Shown here: positions 45,957 to 53,426 of the stretch, one piece after another | How positions within the stretch are numbered: the first letter of the stretch is position 1 | How the letters are laid out: every line of letters starts with the position of its first letter | NCBI RefSeq assembly: GCF_001425385.1 | Contig: NZ_LMQO01000002.1 | Location: forward strand, 186,001-250,000 | DNA: 64,000 bases | Reading direction: 5' to 3' | Source: Sphingomonas sp. Leaf407 | GTDB lineage: Bacteria; Pseudomonadota; Alphaproteobacteria; Sphingomonadales; Sphingomonadaceae | Translations under genes and position numbers: made by a program | The notes under the pieces: model-generated | What the model was told of the DNA's origin: nothing | Databases searched by the model: none | The model's input: the letters and a program-made list of their open reading frames with translations, nothing else

Positions 45957-46274
45957 TTACGCGGCGACCCGTGCCTGCATTGCCGCTTCGACCGCGGCGA
46001 GGCCGTCGGGGCTGGCGATGGCGAGGTCGAGCGGGCGGCCGCCGAGCGTCTCGTCATGCGCGTTGAGGAAGGCCATCGCCGCGTCGCGGCCGCCGAAATG
46101 ATGGAAGGCGCTGGTCGCGACCTGACCCTGCCGCGTCGCCTGATCTGGGGTCAGGCGCACGGTGGTGTAGGCGCGGCGAAACTGTTTCGAGCGCGGCTTG
46201 GCCGTATCGACGGCGGGCTGCTCGGGGGTGGCCGATTCGGGAGCGGCCGATTCAGGCGTGGTCGACTCGGTCAT
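45957..46274 (-). CDS. DUF2384 (MbcA/ParS-like) antitoxin-domain protein
   Basis: A 105-residue protein. The Glu/Ser/Thr/Pro-rich first 30 residues look disordered; the C-terminal part 'ATSAFHHFGGRDAAMAFLNAHDETLGGRPLDLAIASPDGLAAVEAAM' has the MbcA/ParS/Xre antitoxin C-terminal pattern (FG..D.A..FL....LGGRPLDLA). No RES-domain toxin gene is adjacent. Its ATG overlaps the stop of a 56-codon upstream gene by 4 bp. Confidence 0.65.
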   Translation of the reverse strand: MTESTTPESAAPESATPEQPAVDTAKPRSKQFRRAYTTVRLTPDQATRQGQVATSAFHHFGGRDAAMAFLNAHDETLGGRPLDLAIASPDGLAAVEAAMQARVAA

Positions 46275-46441
46275 GCGCTCACCATCCGTCCCGAGGCGCC
46301 GAGCAGCGCGCGCATCACCGAGATGCGATGTTCGTAGCCGCGCACCATGCCGCGATGCGAATGGGCGGCTTCGGGCGAGGTGGCACGGGTCGCGCGCATC
46401 TGCGCGACCTGGTGCGAATGTAGCAGATCATTGAGGTCCAT
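46271..46441 (-). CDS. Small protein upstream of the DUF2384 gene
   Basis: A 56-residue protein, 'MDLNDLLHSHQVAQMRATRA' continuing to 'SHRGMVRGYEHRISVMRALLGASGRMVSA', predicted as two amphipathic helices without membrane segment. GGAG lies about 10 nt before the ATG at 46441, and the ATGA overlap with the DUF2384 gene argues for a real two-gene operon. Family not recognised; the 257-bp region upstream separates it from the divergent GTA cluster. Confidence 0.55.
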   Translation of the reverse strand: MDLNDLLHSHQVAQMRATRATSPEAAHSHRGMVRGYEHRISVMRALLGASGRMVSA

Positions 46442-46592
46442 CAGCGACGCTCCGGCAGCGTAAGCGGAAGCGCGTGCGTCTCCCGGCCGCTGGCGCCTAC
46501 GGGACCGACTTGCCAGCGATGGATCGTATATGGGGTCGCCGGCCGCCGGATACCATGCCGCCAGCGAAACGAACCAGATGGGATAATCCTGC

Positions 46593-46621
46593 TTGACATC
46601 GCAACGCTGATATGGCACAAA
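46593..46621 (+). promoter_or_regulatory. Possible promoter of the GTA cluster
   Basis: A consensus-like TTGACA is at 46593-46598 in the AT-richer divergent gap 46442-46698. The best -10 candidate at about 17 bp spacing is weak (CACAAA), so activation by a regulator would be needed. About 80 nt of leader would precede the terminase gene. Confidence 0.3.
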
Positions 46622-46698
46622 ACAGGAACATTGGGAATTGCGGGTCGGGGCCGGGCACGGGGGTGCTGCCGGCCCCGACGCGCGTCTGGGGGGCGGAC

Positions 46699-47187
46699 AT
46701 GGCGGACGAACGATTGACCGGGGCCAACCGGCGGCCGGTGCAGCGGCAGCGGGTGGGGCATGGCTGGACGCAGGCGCGGCGCGAGGCGTTTCTGGATCAT
46801 GTCAGCGCCACCTGCAACGTGCGCGCGGCGTGCGAGGCGGTGGGGCTGTCGCAGGCGAGCCTCTATTCGCTGCGGCGGCGCGACCCGGCGTTCGCCGACC
46901 AGTGGCGCATGGCGCTGCTCGCCGGATACGACCGGCTGGAGGGGGAATTGCTCCACCGCGCGCTCAACCCGCTGGACGAGGTGGCGGTGGGCGATCCCGA
47001 TCGGGTGATCGCCGGGCCGGTGACGTTCGATCAGGCGCTGGCCCTGCTCGACCGGCATCGCCGGATGTTGAAGAACGAGAATCTGGGGCAGCGCGACACC
47101 CAGTATCGCGCGACGCAGGCCGAAACCGATGCGATGCTCAAGAAGCGGTTGCGCAGCCTGCGCCAGAAGTTCGAGGGGCGGACGTGA
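46699..47187 (+). CDS. GTA small terminase-like protein (gp1 position)
   Basis: A 162-residue DNA-packaging protein. Basic N-terminus (ANRRPVQRQRVGHGWTQARR), an HTH at about residues 30-70 ('HVSATCNVRAACEAVGLSQASLYSLRRRDPAFADQW'), a middle helix region, and a basic end (DAMLKKRLRSLRQKFEGR). It stands directly upstream of the large terminase with a GTGA overlap, the position of RcGTA ORFg1. Sequence conservation in this family is low, so position carries much of the call. Start at 46699 after GGGGGGCGG. Confidence 0.75.
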   Translation: MADERLTGANRRPVQRQRVGHGWTQARREAFLDHVSATCNVRAACEAVGLSQASLYSLRRRDPAFADQWRMALLAGYDRLEGELLHRALNPLDEVAVGDPDRVIAGPVTFDQALALLDRHRRMLKNENLGQRDTQYRATQAETDAMLKKRLRSLRQKFEGRT

Positions 47188-48491
47188 GCGGGGTCGATGC
47201 CGAACTCGCGCTGCTGTCGCGGATGGACGACGCCGCGCTCGACCGTTTCCTGCTCAGGCTGCAGCCCAGCCAGCGGCGCGAGCTGGCGACGCGCTGGGGA
47301 CTATATGCCCATCGCGGCCAGTCGCTGGCCGATACCGACTGGAGCGTGTGGCTGATCCAGGCGGGGCGCGGCTTCGGCAAGACGCGGGCGGGAGCGGAAT
47401 GGGTCTGCACCCGCGCGGTCGAGGACGGGGCGTTGCGCATCGCGCTGGTCGGGGCGACGCGGCATGACGTGGAAAGCGTGATGGTGCGCGGCGAGGCGGG
47501 GTTGATGGCGGTCGGGCGGCATTACGGCAATGTCCGCTGGTGGCCGTCGCGCGGGGTCGTCGAGTTCGGATCGGGCGCGGAGGCGCAGGTCTTTTCCGCC
47601 GAGACGCCCGATGCCCTGCGCGGCCCCGCGCATCACATCGCGTGGTGCGACGAGCTGACCAAATGGCGCAAGCCCGAGGCGACATGGGACAATCTGATGC
47701 TGGGCCTGAGACTCGGCGAGCGGCCGCAGACGCTGGTGACGACGACGCCGAGGGCGATCCCGCTGCTCAAGCGTATCCGGCGGATGAAGAAGGTGGTGGT
47801 GACGACCGGACGGACGCACGACAACGCGCATCTGCCGGCGTTCTTCATGGAGCAGATCGAGGCGAGCTATGCCGGCACGCGGATGGGCCGGCAGGAGATG
47901 GACGGCGAGCTGATCGACGAGGCCGAGGGCGCGTTGTGGAGTCGCGACCTGCTCGACCGGCAGCGGGTGGCGGAGGCGCCGCCGGTCGCGCGGGTGGTGG
48001 TGGGGGTCGATCCCCCCGCGGGAATCGGCCGCGATGCGTGCGGGATCGTCGCGGCGATGCTGGGCACCGACGGGCGCGCCTATGTGCTGGAGGATGCGAG
48101 CGTGGTGGGGGCCAGCCCCGAGGGCTGGGCGCGCGCGGTGGCGGCGTGCGCCGCACGGCACGGTGCCGACCGGGTGGTGGCGGAGTCCAACCAGGGCGGG
48201 GCGATGGTCGAAAGCGTGCTGCGCGCCGCCGATACGGTGTTGCCGGTGATGCTGGTTCATGCCTCGCGCGGCAAGGTGGCGCGGGCCGAGCCGGTGATGG
48301 CGCTGTACGAGCTGGGCAAGGCGTTCCACGTCGGCATGTTCCCCGCGCTGGAGGACGAGCTGTGCGGTCTGGTGCGCGGTGGCGGGTATGCGGGGCCGGG
48401 GCGTTCGCCCGACCGGGCGGATGCGCTGGTGTGGGCGCTGTGGGAGCTGATGCTGGCGGCGAAGGGGATGGCGAGCGTTAGGGTGTTGTGA
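47184..48491 (+). CDS. GTA large terminase (gp2)
   Basis: A 435-residue packaging motor. ATPase: Walker A AGRGFGKTRAGAEW (about residues 61-70), Walker B 'HHIAWCDE' and coupling motif 'LVTTTPR'. Nuclease: 'VVVGVDPPAGIGRDACGIV' (first Asp), 'VVAESNQGG' and 'SPDRADALVWALW' (last acidic pair), so the RNase-H site looks complete. The start is a GTG sharing GTGA with the small terminase stop. GTA terminases package near-random host DNA by a headful mechanism. Confidence 0.92.
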   Translation: MSGVDAELALLSRMDDAALDRFLLRLQPSQRRELATRWGLYAHRGQSLADTDWSVWLIQAGRGFGKTRAGAEWVCTRAVEDGALRIALVGATRHDVESVMVRGEAGLMAVGRHYGNVRWWPSRGVVEFGSGAEAQVFSAETPDALRGPAHHIAWCDELTKWRKPEATWDNLMLGLRLGERPQTLVTTTPRAIPLLKRIRRMKKVVVTTGRTHDNAHLPAFFMEQIEASYAGTRMGRQEMDGELIDEAEGALWSRDLLDRQRVAEAPPVARVVVGVDPPAGIGRDACGIVAAMLGTDGRAYVLEDASVVGASPEGWARAVAACAARHGADRVVAESNQGGAMVESVLRAADTVLPVMLVHASRGKVARAEPVMALYELGKAFHVGMFPALEDELCGLVRGGGYAGPGRSPDRADALVWALWELMLAAKGMASVRVL

Positions 48492-48514
48492 GGGGGGAGC
48501 GTCACCGATTCTCC

Positions 48515-48609
48515 CGTCATTCCCGCGAAGGCGGGAATCCATTGACGCCGACGGTGCGGGTAAGCCGGAACGTTGGCGCATATGGGTCCCCGCCTGCGCG
48601 GGGACGACG
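48515..48609. repeat. Interspersed inverted repeat, family C, copy 2
   Basis: Hairpins CGTCATTCCCGCGAAGGCGG.. (48515-48540) and GGGTCCCCGCCTGCGCGGGG.. (48585-48609) directly follow the large terminase. They form the first part of an 841-bp interruption between terminase and portal genes. Confidence 0.8.
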
Positions 48610-48753
48610 AGGGGGTGGCGGGCGAAATTGGGTCCGTTTCGGTGGAACCGGGTAGCCGGCGGGTCGATGATCGGTGAAATGTCGTTGTGGACGGGATCGG
48701 CGGATATGCGGCCTGTCCCGCATCCTCATGACACACGGCCAAGGACATGGGGC

Positions 48754-48942
48754 ATGAACCAGTATCGATCGCCACCTGTGGCAAAATCGCTGTTGAATGG
48801 GATGGCGCAGATCATCGCCGTGCCGGGAATGGGTCGGACGTGGCGTGCGATCGACGCCGGGAGTGCCTCCTCCGATTGGCGTGCGATCGGCGATGATCTG
48901 CGCCGGTCGATGCAACGGACAAGCATTCGTGCGGATGGTTGA
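48754..48942 (+). CDS. Small protein in the terminase-portal gap (1)
   Basis: A 62-residue frame, 'MNQYRSPPVAKSLLNGMAQI' to 'SDWRAIGDDLRRSMQRTSIRADG', with natural-looking composition and lower GC than the neighbouring GTA genes. AAGGACATGGGGC precedes the ATG. It overlaps the next small gene by 8 bp. No family recognised and no counterpart at this point in the standard RcGTA order. Confidence 0.5.
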   Translation: MNQYRSPPVAKSLLNGMAQIIAVPGMGRTWRAIDAGSASSDWRAIGDDLRRSMQRTSIRADG

Positions 48943-49114
48943 CGGTACGGACCGGGTGGCGGTGCGCATATCCCGCGACCAGCAGATCGAATTGATGCGG
49001 GGTGCCGAGGCCCGGCTCATGGCGCGCTTTGCCGCGTGGATGCAGGTTAAGGAAATCCGGCAGTTCGGATGTCGGCCAGCACCCGGACAGGGCGACCAGC
49101 CGCGACAGGAATAA
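48935..49114 (+). CDS. Small protein in the terminase-portal gap (2)
   Basis: A 59-residue frame, 'MVDGTDRVAVRISRDQQIEL' followed by 'MRGAEARLMARFAAWMQVKEIRQFG', predicted as a strand then two helices, with a polar end. Its start overlaps the preceding small gene (8 bp), which supports a bicistronic unit. Not recognised. The rest of the gap (49115-49288) has a half copy of repeat B and the terminator described below. Confidence 0.45.
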   Translation: MVDGTDRVAVRISRDQQIELMRGAEARLMARFAAWMQVKEIRQFGCRPAPGQGDQPRQE

Positions 49115-49226
49115 ACCCGGAGCTGGATAGTCCGCGATGGTCATGCTGGTGCGCTCGCGCGAGCCTGTGGCTCCCCGACCCCTCTATAAATCTGCGCTAG
49201 CCAGCAAAGCTGGCAAGCTTCGGTAT

Positions 49227-49252
49227 CCCTCTCCCCTTGTCAGGGGAGAGGG
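49227..49252. repeat. Half copy of repeat family B
   Basis: CCCTCTCCCCTTG-TCAGGGGAGAGGG hairpin, similar to one arm of the family-B elements at 7091-7198 and 50505-50616. Confidence 0.55.
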
Positions 49253-49288
49253 CAGGGATGGTCCGACGATGGACTGGTTGGCTTCACG

Positions 49289-49314
49289 AGGCCCCGCCGA
49301 TGCGGGGCCTTTTT
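49289..49314 (+). terminator. Intrinsic terminator before the portal gene
   Basis: AGGCCCCGC-CGAT-GCGGGGCCT followed by TTTTT: a perfect 9-bp stem, tetraloop and T-run oriented with the GTA genes, 19 bp before the portal ATG. It would stop transcription entering from terminase unless anti-terminated. Confidence 0.85.
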
Positions 49315-49332
49315 CGTTTCGGGAGACAGGGC

Positions 49333-50463
49333 ATGAAATGGTTCGGACGCAGGTCCGGGCGCGACGGGTCGCGTCCGGTGCTGGCGCGCGGGGGCGCGGG
49401 GGCGGTCGCGTGGCGTGAGGGGGCGGGGCCGGCGGCGGGGCAGTGGCCGCAGGATTATGCGGGGCGGCTTCGCGAGGGCTATATCGGCAATGCGGTCGCG
49501 CAGCGCGCGGTGCGGACGGTCGCCGAGGGGCTGGCCGCCGCACCGATCGCGGGGACGCCGGCGGCGGTGGCGCTGGTCGGCGCACGATCGGCGGGGCAGG
49601 AGTTTCTGGAGACGGCGGCGGCGCATCTGCTGCTGCACGGCAACGCCTATGTCCAGGTGATCGAGGACGGGGCGGGGGGTGTCGGCGAACTCTATGCGCT
49701 GCGGCCCGAGCGGGTTTCGGTGGAGGCGGATGCGAGCGGGTGGCCGGTCGCCTATCGTTACCGGGTGGGCGAGCGGGTGACGCGGATCGCGGCGGAGGAC
49801 GGCGCGGGGCGGCCGGCGCTGATCCATATCCGCGCGTTCCATCCCGCCGACGATCATTATGGCCTCGGATGCCTGAGCGCGGCGGCGGGCGCGGTGGCGG
49901 TCCACAATGCGGCGGCGAAGTGGAACAAGGCGCTGCTCGACAATGCCGCGCGGCCGTCGGGCGCGCTGGTGCATGATCCGGGCGACGGCGGCGTGCTGTC
50001 GGCGGATCAATATGCCCGGCTGCGCGCCGAGATCGACGACAGTTTCGCCGGCGCGCCGAACGCCGGGCGGCCGATGCTGCTCGACGGCGGGTTGAAGTGG
50101 CAGGCGATGAGCCTGTCGCCCGCCGACATGGATTTCGTCGGGCTGAAGGCGCAGGCTGCGCGCGAGATCGCGCTGGCGTTCGGCGTGCCGCCGATGCTGC
50201 TCGGGCTGCCGGGCGACAATGCCTATGCCAATTACCGCGAGGCGAACCGCGCGCTGTGGCGGCAGGCGATCGTGCCGATGGGCGAGCGGATATTGGGCGC
50301 GGTGGCGCAGGGCCTCACGCCGTGGCTGGGCGAGGTGACGCTGGCGATCGATCTCAACCGGGTGCCGGTGCTGGCCGAGGAGCGCGAGCGGTTGTGGCGG
50401 CAGGTCGCGGCGGCGAATTTCCTGAGCGATGCCGAGAAGCGCGGGATGCTGGGGTTCGACTGA
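49333..50463 (+). CDS. GTA portal protein (gp3), HK97 type
   Basis: A 376-residue portal protein forming the dodecameric DNA gate. Typical segments: 'GYIGNAVAQRAVRTVAEGLAAAPI', 'FLETAAAHLLLHGNAYVQVI', 'LIHIRAFHPADDHYGLGCLSAA', 'AREIALAFGVPPMLLGLPGDNAYANYREANRALW' and 'LGEVTLAIDLNRVPVLAEERERLW'. GGGAGACAGGGC precedes the ATG at 49333. The gene directly follows a terminator, so its expression is probably conditional. Confidence 0.92.
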   Translation: MKWFGRRSGRDGSRPVLARGGAGAVAWREGAGPAAGQWPQDYAGRLREGYIGNAVAQRAVRTVAEGLAAAPIAGTPAAVALVGARSAGQEFLETAAAHLLLHGNAYVQVIEDGAGGVGELYALRPERVSVEADASGWPVAYRYRVGERVTRIAAEDGAGRPALIHIRAFHPADDHYGLGCLSAAAGAVAVHNAAAKWNKALLDNAARPSGALVHDPGDGGVLSADQYARLRAEIDDSFAGAPNAGRPMLLDGGLKWQAMSLSPADMDFVGLKAQAAREIALAFGVPPMLLGLPGDNAYANYREANRALWRQAIVPMGERILGAVAQGLTPWLGEVTLAIDLNRVPVLAEERERLWRQVAAANFLSDAEKRGMLGFD

Positions 50464-50504
50464 GCAGCCGGACGGCGGATGGGGTGCCGGGGAGCGGGCC
50501 GGCA

Positions 50505-50616
50505 CCTCCCCTCCCTGACTAGGGAGGGGGCGGGGGTGGGTTGGCCCGAGAGGAAACGCAAGCGTTCCACAACCGGCCGACCCACCCCCAGCCCCTCCCT
50601 AGTCAGGGAGGGGAGG
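50505..50616. repeat. Interspersed inverted repeat, family B, copy 2
   Basis: Arms at 50505-50545 and 50575-50616 (CCTCCCCTCCCTGACTAGGG... ; ...CCCTAGTCAGGGAGGGGAGG) are complementary and nearly identical to copy 1 at 7091-7198 except for the central base pair (CTAG vs CAAG) and unique loop. Lies just after the portal gene. Confidence 0.85.
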
Positions 50617-50650
50617 AGACTGAGGGCACTTTGCCGAACGTCGATCCGGC

Positions 50651-50791
50651 CTAGCGGCAGCGCAAGGTGCTGCGGTCGAAGGTCAATCCGCGTTCGGCGC
50701 AGCGGTCGGCCTTCAGGATCGGCAGCGCGAACACGAAGGCGAGGAGTGCGGCGGCGAAGGCGGCGGCGATGATGCGCAGGCGGGGTTTCAC
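50651..50791 (-). CDS. Small exported or membrane protein opposite to the GTA genes
   Basis: A 46-residue frame from a GTG: 'MKPRLRIIAAAFAAALLAF' then 'VFALPILKADRCAERGLTFD' and RSTLRCR. It has a basic start, a hydrophobic segment like a signal anchor or signal peptide (residues 7-24) and two Cys 14 residues apart that could form a loop. It is the only apparent minus-strand gene within the GTA cluster and fits precisely between the family-B repeat and the next plus-strand gene. No clear ribosome site. Not recognised. Confidence 0.5.
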   Translation of the reverse strand: MKPRLRIIAAAFAAALLAFVFALPILKADRCAERGLTFDRSTLRCR

Positions 50792-50829
50792 CGCGTCTGG
50801 CTAGGGCGAGGGCCACGGGGAGGCAAGTG

Positions 50830-51138
50830 ATGGACGACGAGATGGTGCTGGCGCGGCTGATGGGACAGGCGGCGGAGGATGGCGCCGACCTGCTGACGCT
50901 GCGCGGGCTGGCGGAGGCGGCGGGCGAACTGGGGGCGACGCGGGCGATGGCGCGGATCGGGCTGTCCGATGCCGGCGCGGCGGGCGATGTGAAGGAACTG
51001 CGCGACCTGCTGGCGGCGTGGCGCGATGCGAGGCGCTCGGCAGTGCGCGCGGCGTTCGGCTGGGTGGTGCGGATGCTGGTGGCGCTGGTGCTGGTGGGGA
51101 TCGCGGTCGAGACGGACTGGCCGCGATGGGGGCGGTGA
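50830..51138 (+). CDS. DUF6127-like protein (gp3.5 position)
   Basis: A 102-residue protein, helical N-terminal part ('MVLARLMGQAAEDGADLLTLRGLAEAAGELGATRAMARIGLSDAGAAGDVKELRDLLAAWRDARRSA' in parts) and a C-terminal membrane segment (VVRMLVALVLVGIAVE). Its place between portal and protease matches RcGTA ORFg3.5, and the pattern suits DUF6127. GGGGAGG stands 5 nt before the ATG at 50830. Role unknown. Confidence 0.65.
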   Translation: MDDEMVLARLMGQAAEDGADLLTLRGLAEAAGELGATRAMARIGLSDAGAAGDVKELRDLLAAWRDARRSAVRAAFGWVVRMLVALVLVGIAVETDWPRWGR

Positions 51139-51503
51139 GGTTCGCGGGCTATGCGGCGGTGTTTCACCATGCCGACCGCGGCGGCGACGTGCTGCTGCCC
51201 GGCGCGCTGGTGGCGGGCGGGCGGGTGCCGCTGCTGTGGCAGCATTGTGGGACACCGATCGGGACGGTCGAGTGGATCGGCGAGGATGCGCGCGGGGTGA
51301 GGATCGTCGCGCGCATCGCGGCGGACGAACCGGCGCGGCTGGTGAAGGCCGGGGCGATCACGGGGCTGTCGTTCGGCTATCGCGCGCTGCGGGTGCGGCA
51401 GGGGGTGCGGCGGGTGATCGCGCGGGCCGAGCTGGTCGAGATCAGCCTCGTCGCGCAGCCGATGCAGCCGCTGGCGCGGATCCATGCCGTCGAGGACGGG
51501 TGA
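51126..51503 (+). CDS. GTA prohead protease (gp4), HK97 type
   Basis: A 125-residue serine protease that matures the capsid. The S63 triad is visible: His in 'PLLWQHCGTPIG', Ser in 'ITGLSFGYRAL', Glu in 'RAELVEISLV'. 'FAGYAAVFHHADRGGDVLLPGAL' is the standard start. Initiation at ATG 51126 overlaps the preceding gene by 13 bp; a GTG at 51135 with a GTGA overlap is equally possible. Shorter than RcGTA gp4, lacking any C-terminal extension. Confidence 0.88.
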   Translation: MGAVRFAGYAAVFHHADRGGDVLLPGALVAGGRVPLLWQHCGTPIGTVEWIGEDARGVRIVARIAADEPARLVKAGAITGLSFGYRALRVRQGVRRVIARAELVEISLVAQPMQPLARIHAVEDG

Positions 51504-51531
51504 GCTTCGGCCGGGCATCAATTTTCTGGAC

Positions 51532-51558
51532 GGGCGTCGCGGTTGCGGCGCCCTTTTT
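51532..51558 (+). terminator. Intrinsic terminator before the capsid gene
   Basis: GGGCGTCGC-GGTT-GCGGCGCCC followed by TTTTT: a 9-bp stem with one G-U pair, tetraloop and T-run, oriented with the GTA genes and 16 bp before the capsid ATG. Second of three such structures in the cluster. Confidence 0.8.
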
Positions 51559-51573
51559 CATGGGGACGGGCAT

Positions 51574-52605
51574 ATGACGATCGAGGGAATGACGGGCGGA
51601 CTTTCGGGCGTCGCGGCACCGGGCAACCGGCCGCTGCTGAGCGGGGCGAACGTGAGCAGCGGTTTCGCCGCGTTCGTGCGGGCCGGGACGACGGTCGAGA
51701 CGAAGGCGTTGTCGAGCGCCAGCGACGCGGCGGGGGGCCATGCGGTGCCCGAGGCGATCGACGAGCTGATCGAATCGACGCTGAAGTCGGCCAGCCCGAT
51801 CCGTAGCATCGCGCAGGTGGTGCAGGTGGGAGGTGCGGGATACCGCAAGCTGGTGACGAACGGCGGTACGCCGTCGGGCTGGGCGGGGGAGACGGCGGCG
51901 CGGCCGGAGACGGCGACGCCGACCTTCAACGAGATCGTGCCGCCGATGGGCGAGCTGTACGCCAATCCGGCGGCGAGCCAGGCGATGCTCGACGATGCGG
52001 CGTTCGACGTCGAGGGCTGGCTGGCCGGCGAGATCGCGAGCGAGTTCGCCCGTGCCGAGGGGCAGGCGTTCGTCAGCGGCAACGGGGTCGCGCGGCCCAA
52101 GGGGTTCCTGAGCTATCCGACCAGCGCGGTGGGCGATGCGACGCGGGCGTTCGGGACGATGCAGTATCTGGCGAGCGGGGCCGCAGCCGATTTCGGGACC
52201 GAGCCGGAAAACCGGCTGATCGACCTCGTCCACCTGCTGCGGCGGCCGTACCGGCAGGGGGCGTGCTGGGTGATGAACGCGCAGACGGCGGCGCGCATCC
52301 GCAAGTTCAAGACGGCGGACGGCGCGTTCCTGTGGGTGCCGGGGCTGATTGAGGGGCGGCCCGACACGCTGCTCGGCTATCCGGTCGTCGAGGCGGAGGA
52401 CATGCCCGACATCGCGGCGGGCAATTCCGCGATCGCGTTCGGCAACTTCAAGGCGGGCTATCTGATCGCCGAGCGGGCCGAGACGCAGGTGCTGCGCGAT
52501 CCGTATTCGAACAAGCCGTTCGTCCATTTCTACGCGACCCGGCGGGTCGGCGGCGCGGTCATCAATTCGGAGGCGATCAAGCTGATGAAGTTCGCGGTGT
52601 CGTGA
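51574..52605 (+). CDS. GTA major capsid protein (gp5), HK97 fold
   Basis: A 343-residue shell protein. The HK97 pattern is seen as 'GGHAVPEAIDELIESTLKSASPIRSIAQVVQV' (N-arm/start of E-loop), 'GWAGETAARPETATPTFNEIVPPMGELYANPAAS', 'GEIASEFARAEGQAFVSGNGVARPKGFL' and 'LLGYPVVEAEDMPDIAAGNSAIAFGNFKAGYLIAER'. The stretch before the mature-like start (about residue 42) is only some 40 residues, much shorter than the roughly 100-residue delta domain of HK97 or RcGTA gp5, so scaffolding may be reduced or separate. GGGGACGGG precedes the ATG. Confidence 0.92.
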   Translation: MTIEGMTGGLSGVAAPGNRPLLSGANVSSGFAAFVRAGTTVETKALSSASDAAGGHAVPEAIDELIESTLKSASPIRSIAQVVQVGGAGYRKLVTNGGTPSGWAGETAARPETATPTFNEIVPPMGELYANPAASQAMLDDAAFDVEGWLAGEIASEFARAEGQAFVSGNGVARPKGFLSYPTSAVGDATRAFGTMQYLASGAAADFGTEPENRLIDLVHLLRRPYRQGACWVMNAQTAARIRKFKTADGAFLWVPGLIEGRPDTLLGYPVVEAEDMPDIAAGNSAIAFGNFKAGYLIAERAETQVLRDPYSNKPFVHFYATRRVGGAVINSEAIKLMKFAVS

Positions 52606-52614
52606 TGTGAGGGC

Positions 52615-52714
52615 GGTGCCGGCCCGCTCCCCCTCCCCGCCACCCACGCAAGTATCCTGAATGGGTGGCGGGGAGGGGGAGCGGGCCGGCACCGCCACCA
52701 TCCGCGTGAGCGGA
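52615..52714. repeat. Interspersed inverted repeat, family A, copy in the GTA cluster
   Basis: Arms GGTGCCGGCCCGCTCCCCCT... and its complement, with a GGATAC-type centre inverted relative to the copy at 5957 (here GTATCC) and the same tail ATCCGCGTGAGCGGA. Directly after the capsid stop codon and before gp6, so it must be transcribed within the GTA mRNA. Confidence 0.85.
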
Positions 52715-52734
52715 TCGAACAACAGGAGACGGAC

Positions 52735-53226
52735 ATGACGGCACCTTTGCCGGCGGCGGTGGTCGCCGAGGTGCGCGAGGCGGCGCGCGGGTATCTGCGC
52801 ATCGTGGCGCGCGACGAGGATGGGGTGATCGAGGGAGTGGCCGCCGCCGCGCTGGCGCTGGCCGAGGGGTTCACCGGACAGGCGCTGATCGTGCGCGAGC
52901 ATGTCGCGGCGATGGCGGCGGCGGGCGAGTGGCGCGCGCTGCCGGTGCAGCCGGTGCGATCGATCACCGGCGGCGGCGCGGTGGCGGCGGTGGACATCGA
53001 TGCGACCGGCACCGGATGGGTGCGGATGACTGCGGCGGGCGAGGTGCGCTTCGTGGCGGGGCTGGCGGAGGACTGGGCGGGGCTGCCGGCGGCGGTGGCG
53101 CAGGGGGTGGTGTTGCTGGCCGCGCATCTGATCGAGGCGCGCGGGCGCGATCTGGCCCCGCCGGCGGCGGTGGGGGCGCTGTGGCGGCCGTGGCGGCGGA
53201 TGCGGATCGGGAGCGCGCGGCGATGA
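52735..53226 (+). CDS. GTA head-tail adaptor (gp6)
   Basis: A 163-residue head-completion protein. 'VAEVREAARGYLRI', 'AAAALALAEGFTGQALIVREHVAAMAAAGEWRALPVQPVRSITG' and 'VRFVAGLAEDWAGLPAAVAQGVVLLAAHLIEARG' follow the gp6-like head-tail connector pattern (helical bundle with an inserted beta hairpin). Its stop overlaps the next start (ATGA). Confidence 0.8.
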   Translation: MTAPLPAAVVAEVREAARGYLRIVARDEDGVIEGVAAAALALAEGFTGQALIVREHVAAMAAAGEWRALPVQPVRSITGGGAVAAVDIDATGTGWVRMTAAGEVRFVAGLAEDWAGLPAAVAQGVVLLAAHLIEARGRDLAPPAAVGALWRPWRRMRIGSARR

Positions 53227-53426
53227 GGGCGCTCGCCGAACGGGGGCGCGTGGCCGGTGCGGCGCGGGCGGCGGCGGTGCGCGAGCGGGTGGCGGCGCGC
53301 GCTGGAGCGGTGGCGGGGGTCGAAGTGGCGGTAGAGGGGGATGCGGTGGTGCTGTCGGGGCGGGGGCTGGCGCGGCGGTCGATCACCGATCCGGCGTTCG
53401 CGCAGGTGGCGGAGTGGGGGCGATGA
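53223..53426 (+). CDS. Small head-closure candidate (gp7 position)
   Basis: A 67-residue protein with a basic, Ala-rich helical first half (LAERGRVAGAARAAAVRERVAARAG) and a small beta-rich end (VEVAVEGDAVVLSGRGLARRSITDPAF). It is locked by ATGA overlaps between gp6 and gp8 and therefore stands at the RcGTA gp7 (stopper) position, although it is shorter than a typical stopper. Sequence alone does not define it. Confidence 0.6.
   Translation: MRALAERGRVAGAARAAAVRERVAARAGAVAGVEVAVEGDAVVLSGRGLARRSITDPAFAQVAEWGR

Noticed and set aside
49115..49288. tRNA gene or attachment site near 'ctataaatctgcgctagccagcaaagctggc'
   Set aside because: The small hairpin has no acceptor or T-arm and no GGTTCGA-type sequence; no tRNA could be folded anywhere in the window by eye.
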